A program made the translations under genes and the position numbers. A stretch of DNA of 64,000 bases from Flammeovirgaceae bacterium UBA6059. Lineage in GTDB: Bacteria; Bacteroidota; Bacteroidia; Cytophagales; Cyclobacteriaceae. The notes below the pieces were generated by a model. That model ran no database searches and had not been told where the DNA came from. It was given only the letters and a program-made list of their open reading frames with translations. Where the stretch lies: assembly GCA_002435755.1 (NCBI GenBank), contig DIYH01000024.1:62001-126000 (forward strand). Direction: 5' to 3'. This document shows, one piece after another, positions 35,051 to 43,440 of the stretch (its first letter is position 1; the number at the start of each line of letters is the position of its first letter).

Positions 35051-36448
35051 ATGGATATAAGGGTACGTTTTTTCGGTGGCGCTAAGACCGTCACAGGTTC
35101 CAAATACCTATTGGAGATAGACGATTTCAAACTATTGGTTGATTGTGGACTGTTTCAAGGTTTAAAGGAACTAAGGCTCAAAAACTGGCAGCCTCTGGAC
35201 ATTACTCCCTCAGAGATTGATGCTGTGTTGCTCACGCATGCGCACATTGACCATACCGGCTACCTGCCTCGCCTGGTAGAGGATGGTTTCAAGGGCCCAG
35301 TGTTTTGTACGGATGCTACCGCCGAATTATTGAAGATCATGTTGTTGGACTCTGCCAAACTGCAGGAGGAGGAAGCCCGATTCGCCAAGAAGAAAGGCTA
35401 CTCAAAACATGATGACCCACAACCGTTGTATGGACAAAAGTCCGCATCTAAAGCACTTGAGTATCACGTAAAATGCGGTGTTAACAGTGAAGTATCAATC
35501 TCCAATGAGATCTCTGCAAGGTTTGTGCTGGCGGGACATATCCTGGGTGCAGCATCGATCATACTGCAGGTCAGCGGTTCGCAGCAGTCCAAGACCTTAG
35601 TGTTTTCCGGTGATTTGGGTCGTTATGACAACCCATTGCACGAGGACCCTACGGCTATTCCTACAGCGGATGTTTTGTTCATCGAGTCAACTTACGGCAA
35701 TCGTCAAAATGAAACCCAATCACCTCAAGAAGAACTCGCCAGAACGATCCATACCATGATCGATCGAAAAGGGTGCTTGCTCATCCCGGCATTTTCTGTG
35801 GGCCGTACCCAACTCATGTTGTATTATTTGTCAGAGCTCTTCGATAGTCAGCAGATACCTAAGATACCCGTCTATCTTGATAGCCCTATGGCGCTATCAG
35901 TTACCAGCTTATACCGGCAGTACAATGATTATCATCGCCTTTCGATCGATAAAGAGACGGGTACTTCCCCATTTGATCATCCGCAATTTCACTATGTGCA
36001 GAAGCAGGCTGATTCTATGGCGCTCAACAATATTCAGAAAGGGGCTATCATCATCTCAGCCAGTGGCATGTGCACAGGTGGCCGTGTACTTCATCATCTG
36101 TACCACCGGCTCCCACGGCCGAATGATACGGTACTCTTTGTAGGCTACCAGGGTGAGGGTACCCGTGGTAGAAAGATCCTCGATGGAGCGGAAAACATCA
36201 AGATGTTTGGCCTTGAGGTACCCGTGAGTTGTCATATCGAGATTATCAATGGCCTTTCTGCACATGCGGACCTATCGGAATTGATGCAGTGGGCCAGTAA
36301 CTTCATTAGCCCACCCAAGAAAACATTCATCGTTCATGGTGAGCTGGAAAGTGCTCGTCACTTCTCGAACCTCCTGGAGTCAGAATTGGATCAGCATCCA
36401 CATATTCCTGAGCTCGGCGAGTCAGTATCGCTATTTCAGGGGATCTAG
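35051..36448 (+). CDS. Metallo-beta-lactamase/beta-CASP RNA-processing nuclease
   Basis: A 465-residue cytoplasmic protein of the YSH1/CPSF-like beta-CASP group, expected to be a zinc-dependent RNA endo- or exonuclease. The MBL metal site is HAHIDH at 63-68 (LLTHAHIDHTGYLPRL), with the next His in VLAGHILGAASI and the Asp in VFSGDLGR. The beta-CASP part shows FIESTYGNR, IPAFSVGRTQLMLYYL, SASGMCTGGRVLHHL and the late His motif NGLSAHADLSEL, then FIVHGE. No RNase J C-terminal domain is fused. Gene context is not informative. Confidence 0.9.
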   Translation: MDIRVRFFGGAKTVTGSKYLLEIDDFKLLVDCGLFQGLKELRLKNWQPLDITPSEIDAVLLTHAHIDHTGYLPRLVEDGFKGPVFCTDATAELLKIMLLDSAKLQEEEARFAKKKGYSKHDDPQPLYGQKSASKALEYHVKCGVNSEVSISNEISARFVLAGHILGAASIILQVSGSQQSKTLVFSGDLGRYDNPLHEDPTAIPTADVLFIESTYGNRQNETQSPQEELARTIHTMIDRKGCLLIPAFSVGRTQLMLYYLSELFDSQQIPKIPVYLDSPMALSVTSLYRQYNDYHRLSIDKETGTSPFDHPQFHYVQKQADSMALNNIQKGAIIISASGMCTGGRVLHHLYHRLPRPNDTVLFVGYQGEGTRGRKILDGAENIKMFGLEVPVSCHIEIINGLSAHADLSELMQWASNFISPPKKTFIVHGELESARHFSNLLESELDQHPHIPELGESVSLFQGI

Positions 36449-36465
36449 GAGTATAGATCGGTCTT

Positions 36466-36585
36466 AGTGGTCGGACGAGTATTGCTGATTAGAGCCGTAA
36501 AATCAGACTTAGCTTGAATATCTGTAGAAGACTCGTCAGACCACTAATCTGACAGTTCTGACATATTATAATCGTCCGACCACTT
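36466..36585. repeat. Three-copy inverted-repeat cluster before the ECF sigma gene
   Basis: The 15-mer AGTGGTCGGACGAGT (36466-36480) has a near-perfect inverted copy at 36531-36545 (one mismatch) and a second inverted copy of its first 12-13 bases at 36573-36585. Copies 1 and 2 could form a long hairpin with a 50-nt loop. The cluster ends 85 nt before the sigma factor start and follows the beta-CASP gene stop. It may be an operator array, or a folding element at the end of the nuclease transcript. Confidence 0.7.
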
Positions 36586-36670
36586 CCTCTATTTTAGTAG
36601 TATCAATTTTTTTTCCGGTAGGATGCAACCTGCCTAGAACGTGCTGCATCTACCTTGCGAACACTGACCA

Positions 36671-37249
36671 ATGACGCTGAACTTGTATACCTCGACTTCT
36701 GAAGAAGCGCTGATAGAAGGCTGTCGCCAAAACAAAGCAAAAGCTCAAAAAGCCCTCTTCGACAAATACTCTGGCAAGATGCTGGGTGTAGTACTGAGGT
36801 ATATCAAAGACAAGGATGAGTCAGAAGAAGTGATGATCGCAAGTTTTATGAAGGTATTTGACAAAATAGACCAATTCAAAAGTGAAGGCAGCTTCGAAGG
36901 CTGGATCCGCCGGATCATGGTCAACGAGTCGCTCATGTACTTGCGCAAGAACAAAAACATGTACCTCGAAGTGGACCTGGAGACGGCCGACCGTGACCCT
37001 AACTTCGGACAGCTTTCCGATCACCTGGAGGCAGAAGACCTGCTAAGAATGGTGCAAGGGCTGCCTGTAGGCTATCGCACTGTCTTCAACATGTATGCCA
37101 TCGAGGGCTTTAGCCATGCTGAGATAGCCGAGCAGCTCGGCATCAATGTCAACACTTCCAAATCTCAGCTGAGCCGTGCCAGAGGACTACTTCAAAAGCA
37201 ACTCCTCGCCTTAGAAACCGACGTAAACGACAAATTATCAAGGTCATGA
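36671..37249 (+). CDS. ECF-type RNA polymerase sigma factor
   Basis: A 192-residue sigma-70 family ECF factor. Region 2 spans about 25-95 (KALFDKYSGKMLGVVLRYI, then ESEEVMIASFMKVFDKIDQF), and region 4 about 125-180 (LPVGYRTVFNMYAIEGFSHA, EIAEQLGINVNTSKSQLSRA). It overlaps the downstream gene by ATGA and is followed by a membrane anti-sigma-like protein and a barrel protein, a classical envelope-stress module. Autoregulation from the gap at 36449-36670, which holds an inverted-repeat cluster, is likely. It is not of the FecI/SusC type, since no FecR domain is present. Confidence 0.94.
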   Translation: MTLNLYTSTSEEALIEGCRQNKAKAQKALFDKYSGKMLGVVLRYIKDKDESEEVMIASFMKVFDKIDQFKSEGSFEGWIRRIMVNESLMYLRKNKNMYLEVDLETADRDPNFGQLSDHLEAEDLLRMVQGLPVGYRTVFNMYAIEGFSHAEIAEQLGINVNTSKSQLSRARGLLQKQLLALETDVNDKLSRS

Positions 37250-38172
37250 AGAAGCATCAAATCGACCGACTTTTCGAAGACAAACTAGCCAATCATGCTC
37301 AGGAGCCAAGTGCTAAAGCACAGGCCCGGTTCGATGAGCTACTGGCTAAGAAACATAAGAAACCTGTGATCATCTGGTGGCAGGTAGCCGCTGCAGTGGC
37401 ACTTCTTGCGATGAGCACTTTCGCTTATCTCAACTGGAAAGGAGAGGAGCAGCTCACGGCCGACCTACCGGAAAACACACCTCAATTGGTAGAGGAGAAT
37501 GTAGACCCTGCTACTGCTAGAGATGAAACCAACGATGGGGCACTTATTAATGAATCGGTTGAAGAGGAAGGAGTTAAACCCAATATTAATGAGCCAATGA
37601 TTGCTGAAACGGATGTTTCGGCACCTGATAGCGAAAAGAATATTGGAAATAATAATGCAATCAGCCAGAACTTAAAACTCATAAATGATCCCTCTCAGGC
37701 CATTGCGGTAGTGAAAGAAAAGGTGGTACAAGACGAAGTGGAAAGCGAAGCTGAGCCATCGTCTACTGCAATAGAGGAAATCGCTTCGGACCACATTACA
37801 GTAGCTGACAATACCACGGAGCAGCTAGAGGAGAATGTCGACTCAGGCGAAATCATTGAAATGACCGCTGACCTATCGGAATCAGACATTGCGGTAGCGA
37901 TCAATGAAACACCGGAAGCAGCTCCTGCAAGTGTGCCTGCAAAGAAGCGACTGCCGGTGACGATCATTTACAAGTCGTCGAACGCGGATCCTTCGCTTAT
38001 CGCAATGCAGGACATCCGTAGTGATGTTGACTCGCTGGCTAATGAGCGAGACAATTCTTTAAAGTCTATTCTTCTTAGTAGTGATCGCTCTCTACTGGCA
38101 GAGCTACGAAAAGCGAAGCAGGACCTGTTTAACCTTGACTTTCAAACAAAATCGAAAAAAGCAAACAACTGA
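37246..38172 (+). CDS. Putative membrane anti-sigma factor
   Basis: A 308-residue single-pass protein: a cytoplasmic N-terminus (MKKHQIDRLFEDKLANHAQE), a membrane helix at about 43-62 (IIWWQVAAAVALLAMSTFAY) and a long, acidic Glu/Asp/Asn-rich periplasmic region of low complexity, ending in a conserved-looking basic segment (ARKAKQDLFNLDF-like). No zinc-binding HxxxCxxC motif is seen, so anti-sigma function is inferred from ATGA coupling to the sigma gene and topology. The acidic region holds two copies of TTGCGGTAG (37703 and 37889), both read as Ile-Ala-Val. Confidence 0.78.
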   Translation: MKKHQIDRLFEDKLANHAQEPSAKAQARFDELLAKKHKKPVIIWWQVAAAVALLAMSTFAYLNWKGEEQLTADLPENTPQLVEENVDPATARDETNDGALINESVEEEGVKPNINEPMIAETDVSAPDSEKNIGNNNAISQNLKLINDPSQAIAVVKEKVVQDEVESEAEPSSTAIEEIASDHITVADNTTEQLEENVDSGEIIEMTADLSESDIAVAINETPEAAPASVPAKKRLPVTIIYKSSNADPSLIAMQDIRSDVDSLANERDNSLKSILLSSDRSLLAELRKAKQDLFNLDFQTKSKKANN

Positions 38173-38241
38173 TCTGGTCTTCATGGTGACCCGAGAATAT
38201 GACGATGAAATCAACTCAAAATGGACTCAAATAATAGGACA

Positions 38242-39297
38242 ATGAAAAAGCTAATACTAACAACAACACTTCTCACTTTTACCTGCATGTGGGTGCTGGC
38301 GAGTGATAAAAACGCAAACGAGAGAGATACTGTGATCGTGCGCGTGGGTAAGACCCAACTCATCATCCAAACAGAGAACGCCGATGAATTGAGGGCACTC
38401 AGCGAATATGATCTCAATCAGATGATCCTTGATCTGAATCAATCGATTGATACAGCCGCAGGTGGGGTCGACTACATTCGTATTGATGATGATGGTCGTG
38501 GGTATGAAAAAGATACCATAAGGGAAGTACGCGAGCAGAAGACAGTAGTGGTGGGAAAGGATTTTAAAGTGGTGGTACAGGGTGATGCCAAGGACGAAGA
38601 TCACTGGAAGAAATACGATGGCCGTCGAACTTTGGGCACTAGCACTAATGGTCAAATAGAGTTGGGTACCAATAACTGGATCGGTGATGATGGCTTCCCT
38701 AACGAGAGCAATAGTCCCTATGCAGTACGTCCCTGGGGGTCGTGGTATGTGTCTCTAGGTGTGATCAACAAGACATCTCTTGGAGGTAAACTATTCCTGG
38801 AATGGGGTGCTGACATCAGCTGGTACAACTGGAAATTTGAGGATCACGATACTCGAGTGATCAGTGGACCGGACAGGCTCGAGTTCGTAACTGAACCGCG
38901 AGACGTCAGCTCCATAAAGAGTAAGCTGACTGCTACTTATATCAATGCCAGTTTTGTGCCAATGCTCGATTTCGGTTACCACAAAAAGAAATATGAAAAG
39001 GATGACGGTACTAGTGTGAAAATCACACGACTCAATCGCAGCGGCTTCCGTATCGGAGCAGGGATGTATACCGGGTACCGCATAGGTAGTCATACAAAGA
39101 TCAAGTATGAGGAGGACAATGATACCGACAAAGACCGGGACAATGGTTCCTACTATCTCAACAGCTTCCGCTACGGTGTGATGGGTAAGCTAGGCTATCG
39201 TGACTTTGACTTCTTCGTCCGTTACGATCTCAATGAAGTATTCGCTGAGGATAGAGGTCCAAAGCTCAATGCGCTGACGTTCGGCATCATTCTATAA
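38242..39297 (+). CDS. Outer-membrane beta-barrel protein of the ECF operon
   Basis: Start set at ATG 38242 so that the product opens with signal peptide MKKLILTTTLLTFTCMWVLA; the frame is open from 38221. The 351-residue product has a 100-residue charged periplasmic part (ENADELRALSEYDLNQMILD region) and a C-terminal half with alternating strands (WGSWYVSLGVINKTSLGGKL, FRIGAGMYTGYRIG, YGVMGKLGYRDFDFFVRYDL, LNALTFGIIL), consistent with a small barrel. As third gene after sigma and anti-sigma it is probably a target of the sigma factor. The ligand is unknown. Confidence 0.8.
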   Translation: MKKLILTTTLLTFTCMWVLASDKNANERDTVIVRVGKTQLIIQTENADELRALSEYDLNQMILDLNQSIDTAAGGVDYIRIDDDGRGYEKDTIREVREQKTVVVGKDFKVVVQGDAKDEDHWKKYDGRRTLGTSTNGQIELGTNNWIGDDGFPNESNSPYAVRPWGSWYVSLGVINKTSLGGKLFLEWGADISWYNWKFEDHDTRVISGPDRLEFVTEPRDVSSIKSKLTATYINASFVPMLDFGYHKKKYEKDDGTSVKITRLNRSGFRIGAGMYTGYRIGSHTKIKYEEDNDTDKDRDNGSYYLNSFRYGVMGKLGYRDFDFFVRYDLNEVFAEDRGPKLNALTFGIIL

Positions 39298-39321
39298 CTC
39301 AACAACGGTCAACAATTCAAG

Positions 39322-39356
39322 AAGTCCTGTTCTGATCCAGAACAGGACTTTTTTTG
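39322..39356 (+). terminator. Strong Rho-independent terminator of the ECF operon
   Basis: Perfect 13-bp stem (AAGTCCTGTTCTG and CAGAACAGGACTT), 3-nt loop, followed by seven T residues, 24 nt after the stop codon of the barrel gene. This is the clearest intrinsic terminator in the window. Confidence 0.95.
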
Positions 39357-39447
39357 CTTAATGCATTCTGGTTTAACATGTCCAACCAAGGGGAGAATAC
39401 GCCTCTGAGCTATTGTTGACTAACATTCTTGATTGGTACAGTCAAAG

Positions 39448-39855
39448 TCAATCTTCTGGTCCAACCCAGGCAAACGGATTGTATGCAATTTCCCACAGAT
39501 GACCATCCGGGTCCTCAAAATATCCATGAAAACCACCCCAATCAGCGTCCTGGGCTGTTTTGATAAGTTTTGCTCCTGCCTTTACTGCCTGATCCAAAAC
39601 TTCAGTGACTTCTTCTTTGGTTTTTACATTATGGGCGAGGTTGATCCCACTATATCCATTTCCTTCTGGACTTATACCCGAATCTTTCGCCAGGCTATCT
39701 CTATTCGAAAGTCCTAACCAGGTTCCGTTAAGATTGAAAAAAGCCACTCCCGGAGGTGATTCAAGCATAGGTAGTCCAAGTCCATCACGATAAAACTCTA
39801 TCGATTTGTTCAAATCCCTGACGCCAAGCGCCACCATGCTAATTCTGTTCTTCAT
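39448..39855 (-). CDS. VOC-superfamily (glyoxalase-like) protein
   Basis: A 135-residue vicinal-oxygen-chelate fold protein built from two beta-alpha-beta-beta-beta halves: MVALGVRDLNKSIEFYRDGL starts the first, and INLAHNVKTKEEVTEVLDQA the second. GYFEDPDGHLWEIAYNP near the end is the classic C-terminal metal-binding strand (Glu). It could be a glyoxalase/dioxygenase-like enzyme or an antibiotic-binding protein; the substrate is not deducible. It appears monocistronic. Confidence 0.9.
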   Translation of the reverse strand: MKNRISMVALGVRDLNKSIEFYRDGLGLPMLESPPGVAFFNLNGTWLGLSNRDSLAKDSGISPEGNGYSGINLAHNVKTKEEVTEVLDQAVKAGAKLIKTAQDADWGGFHGYFEDPDGHLWEIAYNPFAWVGPED

Positions 39856-39906
39856 CTTCGTTCTTGTAGTTTTCTATGATTCTGCATACATCTTGTGCGA
39901 TATTGA

Positions 39907-40083
39907 TCACCAATTTAACGCTCTAGCGCTATTAATATATGTCAGCTGCTCTGTCGACAAGACGATGCTCGGAGTTCGGTCAGGCAAAGTGAAAGACACT
40001 AACTGATCGTCTACTACTTGATAATAGGAGTTACCATCTTTAGACCAGTTGACTTGGGCTTTTACTTTCAAAACTGACTGAGA
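39907..40083 (-). pseudogene. Possible fragment of an S9-peptidase (DPP IV-like) propeller
   Basis: Within a 368-bp gap (39856-40223) the minus strand is open from 40083 to a TGA at 39907 without a start codon. It reads KVKAQVNWSKDGNSYYQVVD, then DQLVSFTLPDRTPSIVLSTE and QLTYINSARALNW. This W-DG-Y / LVSFTLP / VLxSxEQLT pattern looks like the first propeller blade of Bacteroidota dipeptidyl-peptidase IV-type enzymes. Upstream and downstream parts of such a gene are missing. It is called as a relic on visual resemblance only. Confidence 0.35.
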
Positions 40084-40223
40084 TTAAACTTATGCGTACT
40101 GGAAAGTAGAGTGTTCGGTTAGGCTTTTCATTTCAATATATTCAGTTGAATCCAAATCTAAGGTTATTTGGGAAGCTTTTGGAGAGTTGCTAAGAGGGTA
40201 CTCTGGATAGATGATAGGTACAG

Positions 40224-40661
40224 TTACTCAAGCGTTATATTCAGAATATACTTACTATATCTAGCAAATTTGACTCGGAACATGGTATTGGTGGTCAGCT
40301 TTTCTACTGGAATTTTAAAACGTTCTAAGTTGTAGTAAGTGAGTTTAAACTTTGGCCGAGTTATAACAACTATGTTTTTATCTGCACCTTTAGTTCTTGA
40401 CACCTTAGCTGACATCAAATCACTTATTTGCAGTGTGATATCTTTTTTGAGGTTGGCCAGAGGTTTCCAATAGTATGTGTAGCCGAAGTAGAATGTTATA
40501 TCGAGGAAACAAATCATTGACAACTCAAATACTTCGTTCTTATTGATGTAGACCAAGACCGGCATGGGAAGGGCAAGAATCAGTCCTATCAGAAAAATTT
40601 TCTTTAATTGACCCACGGCTTTGATTTGTGCTCTTAGTTCGTCTAATTCATCAGGAGTCAT
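40224..40661 (-). CDS. Small membrane protein of unknown function
   Basis: A 145-residue protein with an N-terminal charged helix (MTPDELDELRAQIKAVGQLK), two membrane helices (about 20-37 and 47-65) and a C-terminal basic, strand-rich domain (about 75-145) including ISDLMSAKVSRTKGADKNIV and a final FARYSKYILNITLE. It recalls cytoplasmic-tail membrane proteins with PH-like domains, but no family is recognised. Single gene, AT-rich. Confidence 0.7.
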   Translation of the reverse strand: MTPDELDELRAQIKAVGQLKKIFLIGLILALPMPVLVYINKNEVFELSMICFLDITFYFGYTYYWKPLANLKKDITLQISDLMSAKVSRTKGADKNIVVITRPKFKLTYYNLERFKIPVEKLTTNTMFRVKFARYSKYILNITLE

Positions 40662-40862
40662 ATCGATTTTCGTTATTGACCTGCTAGTGCATAGTGTTGC
40701 AGATATTGTGCGCTATGTATTTAACCCATGTCAGGATGCTCTCAAAGCTAAATTTAGTTGAGGAAAAGGTTGAAAGCATCCAGAGTTACTAAATATGATT
40801 AGCTGATGAACCTCCCAATACCTAGAAGTACATATGTAGATGAGCTTCGGTCTGTTTTTAGA

Positions 40863-41645
40863 TCAGTACTGATACTCCAGGTTTCGTTTGATGGCTTCCA
40901 CCCAGGCATCTCCCAGTATTTTCGATATGAGATGCAAAGAGGCATCCATACCTGCAGTTACGCCTCCTGATGTTATAATCTTTCCATTATCTACAAACCG
41001 AACATCGCTCTGTACTTCTTTAATGCTTGGATAGTTTTCTTCGAGCAAGTCAATTCCTGCCGAATGTGTAGTAGCATCTAAACTATCCAAAAGACCGAGA
41101 TCCGCCAGGATGAAGGCCCCAGTGCAAACTGATAATACGTGATCCGTCTGTTTTGAACCCTCACTGACCCATGCCTTGGTTCCTTCACTTATAGTGTTCC
41201 ACATACCTCCCGGAATAATGAGTATGTCTGATCGGGGAGCATTAGAAAAATTGTACTTAGGATTGACACTAAAATTAGGCATAGTGGTAACTGCCTCGAT
41301 GTTTTCGGCAACCATATAAACATTGAAGTTTTCACCTCCAGCAACGAAAATGTCGTAAGGCCCGGCAAAGTCCAGAACCTGAGCATGAGGATAGATTAAG
41401 ATCGCCACATTGAGCGGCTTATCTAATGTCTTCAAAGTCGAATGGGGAATCTTGACTTCCTCTAATTTCATACCACAACTTGGACAATTGCCTGGTTCTT
41501 GAAAATGCCTACCGTCATGACTGCAGCCACAAGGTGCACATTGATAAATAGGCGAATTGACTTGTCCAAATACGCTTACCGGAAAAATCTTAAGAAGCAA
41601 AATGCATATTAAGAAAGCTAGTAGAGGTATTGATTTATGTGTCAT
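40863..41645 (-). CDS. Exported DJ-1/PfpI protein with heavy-metal-binding N-terminal motif
   Basis: A 260-residue protein: signal sequence (about 1-27), then a Cys-rich metal-binding segment (residues 35-59: YQCAPCGCSHDG ... GNCPSCGMKL, with Cys36, 39, 41, 54, 57) similar to heavy-metal-binding domains of copper proteins, then a DJ-1/PfpI class I amidotransferase-like domain (about 77-255). The nucleophile elbow is VLSVCTGAFILADLG with Cys174, and THSAGIDLL carries the following His194. Export of a DJ-1 domain joined to a metal-binding motif is unusual. Most DJ-1-type AraC-associated proteins are cytoplasmic. A role in metal or carbonyl stress is a guess. Confidence 0.85.
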   Translation of the reverse strand: MTHKSIPLLAFLICILLLKIFPVSVFGQVNSPIYQCAPCGCSHDGRHFQEPGNCPSCGMKLEEVKIPHSTLKTLDKPLNVAILIYPHAQVLDFAGPYDIFVAGGENFNVYMVAENIEAVTTMPNFSVNPKYNFSNAPRSDILIIPGGMWNTISEGTKAWVSEGSKQTDHVLSVCTGAFILADLGLLDSLDATTHSAGIDLLEENYPSIKEVQSDVRFVDNGKIITSGGVTAGMDASLHLISKILGDAWVEAIKRNLEYQY

Positions 41646-41844
41646 ATGTAAATTGAGTTATTGATGACACAAAGGTGGACTACTGTCAAATGAGATTTTT
41701 GACACTTAAAGCCAACCTTTTGATACTTTGCGCCACAGGGATAGGGTGTCTATTTTCTGAGTTCAGAGCGGATGCGCTGGAGATAGGCATTGAGGAGTCA
41801 GTTGGAGAGTATTACCATATCAACTGATTGTAGAAAAGAATGCA

Positions 41845-42354
41845 TTAAAGCTGTTCAATGAAATCCTTGATAAAACCGGATTCCTTATAAATCTCATGCC
41901 CACCTGCCAGTAATTGATAATTGACATCCATTGCTTCCAACCATTCTTGAGTTGGTCGATAAGGATCTTGATCACCGAAGAACAGTTGGATGTCAGTTGA
42001 AGGCTTCTGAGTCTCGTACCTAAGCCGGGTGGCGGAGATGGAAATGAGTTGCTTAATGTTGAGTCCTTGCAAAGCAGCCTTCCAGGCGATCAAGCCTCCT
42101 ACACTAAAACCAACACAGCTGACTTCCAGATGCTCAAGCTGAAGTAGTTTTTCAACAGCTCTATCTATACCTCCATTGACGAACTGTATGTGGATCGTTT
42201 GTTCTTCTTTCAGTTTATGATCTATACCTGCCAACAATCGGGCATCAAGCAAGGTGATCGAGTACTTTGGCGCTAGCATCTTTTGATAGTTCTCGATCCA
42301 GTTGGTATGCTTAAAACCCCATAGGTCGGAAATAATAATGAGTTGAGGTTTCAA
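41845..42354 (-). CDS. Small alpha/beta hydrolase
   Basis: A 169-residue minimal alpha/beta-hydrolase. No ATG is available; the frame begins with TTG at 42354 (M-KPQLIIISDLWGFKHTNWI), which fits the family start. Nucleophile Ser84 is in VGFSVGGLIAW, the acid is probably the Asp in FFGDQDPYRP and the His in LLAGGHEIY. The cap is absent and length is short, like RBBP9/YdeN-type hydrolases. It lies 20 nt downstream of the HD-domain gene and is likely co-transcribed. The substrate is unknown. Confidence 0.82.
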   Translation of the reverse strand: MKPQLIIISDLWGFKHTNWIENYQKMLAPKYSITLLDARLLAGIDHKLKEEQTIHIQFVNGGIDRAVEKLLQLEHLEVSCVGFSVGGLIAWKAALQGLNIKQLISISATRLRYETQKPSTDIQLFFGDQDPYRPTQEWLEAMDVNYQLLAGGHEIYKESGFIKDFIEQL

Positions 42355-42374
42355 AATGAGAGTGAAGAGAGTGA

Positions 42375-42938
42375 TTAATTTGATGCATATGGCTTCCTTG
42401 CAAAAATACCCTCTACCATAGGGCGGAAGTGGTTCAGCGGGAAGGTGTCATAGTCAGGATCGAAGCTGGACTGGTCCCATTTTTCTACGAATCGCAGTGC
42501 TGCTAAATAGTATGGATGATCCAGGTATTGGTCACGCAGATTACGTTTTTCTTCAGATAGTGATTTGTTGTATTTCATTTGGAAGATACCGTGATGCTTC
42601 ACGACCCACCCCACTTCTGCACTCACAAAGGGTCGGAGTATTTCATAGGAGACTTCTGCATGTGAGAAAGGCGCCAGTACATCGCCGATATCATGCAGTA
42701 AAGCTGCTACTATCCACTCCTCACTAGCTCCGTCTCTTTCTGCACGGGTGGCAGTCTGTAGACAATGATCCAGTCGGCTGATATGATAGGCGCCATCGTC
42801 CTCCTTCAGCAGTGCCAGATGTTTGATAATGCGATCGGCCAGGTCCTTGCTAGTTTCGAGATCATTCTCCCGAATGAGCTGAAAATCCTCGGCCGTGCCA
42901 TCGATCATTTGAGTAAAGCTGACGCGTTCGGTTTCCAT
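42375..42938 (-). CDS. HD-domain protein, PhnZ/MIOX-like
   Basis: A 187-residue HD-superfamily protein. Metal ligands: His58 in SRLDHCLQTATRAERDGA, His82-Asp83 in AALLHDIGDVLAPFSHAEV with His93, and His115/116 in WVVKHHGIFQ. The LDHxLQTAxxAExxGA pattern is shared with the HD group that includes the phosphonate oxygenase PhnZ, so a mixed-valent diiron oxygenase is possible. A plain phosphohydrolase is the other option. A PhnD-like lipoprotein exists 29 kb away, too far to count as context. Confidence 0.82.
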   Translation of the reverse strand: METERVSFTQMIDGTAEDFQLIRENDLETSKDLADRIIKHLALLKEDDGAYHISRLDHCLQTATRAERDGASEEWIVAALLHDIGDVLAPFSHAEVSYEILRPFVSAEVGWVVKHHGIFQMKYNKSLSEEKRNLRDQYLDHPYYLAALRFVEKWDQSSFDPDYDTFPLNHFRPMVEGIFARKPYASN

Positions 42939-43055
42939 TGGCCTATTTTGATCATTGAATATTAGATCAAATTTATGGCATTGGTCATTATATCCCAGTA
43001 ATTTGTACTTAGGTCCAAGTACTTACCACCCCAAAGATGATTGCAGCTCCAGGGA

Positions 43056-43382
43056 CTAATTCAAAAATGATTCCTTGCTTTGAGCATTCGGGCCACCGTC
43101 TTTAGTGATGCTCATAAGTCTTCCGATCAAAAAAACCACATAGACCAAAGCGGCGACCACAAATGAGGTAAAGCTGAAGGTTGGGGCAAATATGCCAAGT
43201 GCTGTGAGTAGTCCACCGCATAGCATCACTCCACTTACGCCTCTCATTTCATTGAGTAGGCCAGTATCATTGGCGAGTTGGATGCCTGAGTTCTTGGCGT
43301 AAGTATTGATAGGATTGAAGAGCCTCATTAGGCCAACAAATGTGAGCAATAGGGCCGACAAAGAAAGGATGATGATTTCCAT
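43056..43382 (-). CDS. DUF4345 membrane protein
   Basis: A 108-residue integral membrane protein with four predicted helices. The DUF4345-type pattern is seen: NPINTYAKNSGIQLANDTGL followed by LNEMRGVSGVMLCGGLL, and SFVVAALVYVVFLIGRLMSI near the end. The function is unknown. It lies 58 bp after the frameshifted WYL regulator on the same strand, so it may have been its target or operon partner. Confidence 0.85.
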   Translation of the reverse strand: MEIIILSLSALLLTFVGLMRLFNPINTYAKNSGIQLANDTGLLNEMRGVSGVMLCGGLLTALGIFAPTFSFTSFVVAALVYVVFLIGRLMSITKDGGPNAQSKESFLN

Positions 43383-43440
43383 TTTTGCTTGCTTTAGTTT
43401 AACTGCAGCAAATGTAGATGGGGGTGGTGACAGACTTATG

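Noticed and set aside
34894..35085. Short plus-strand frame overlapping the start of the beta-CASP gene
   Set aside because: It overlaps a strong gene in another frame, and its composition is not coding-like.
36671..39297. FecI/FecR-type SusCD regulatory module
   Set aside because: The anti-sigma candidate lacks a FecR domain and no SusC/TonB-dependent receptor follows.
42375..42938. CRISPR Cas3-like or toxin HD nuclease
   Set aside because: The protein is a stand-alone small HD domain with LDHxLQTA motif, no helicase and no CRISPR repeats in the window.
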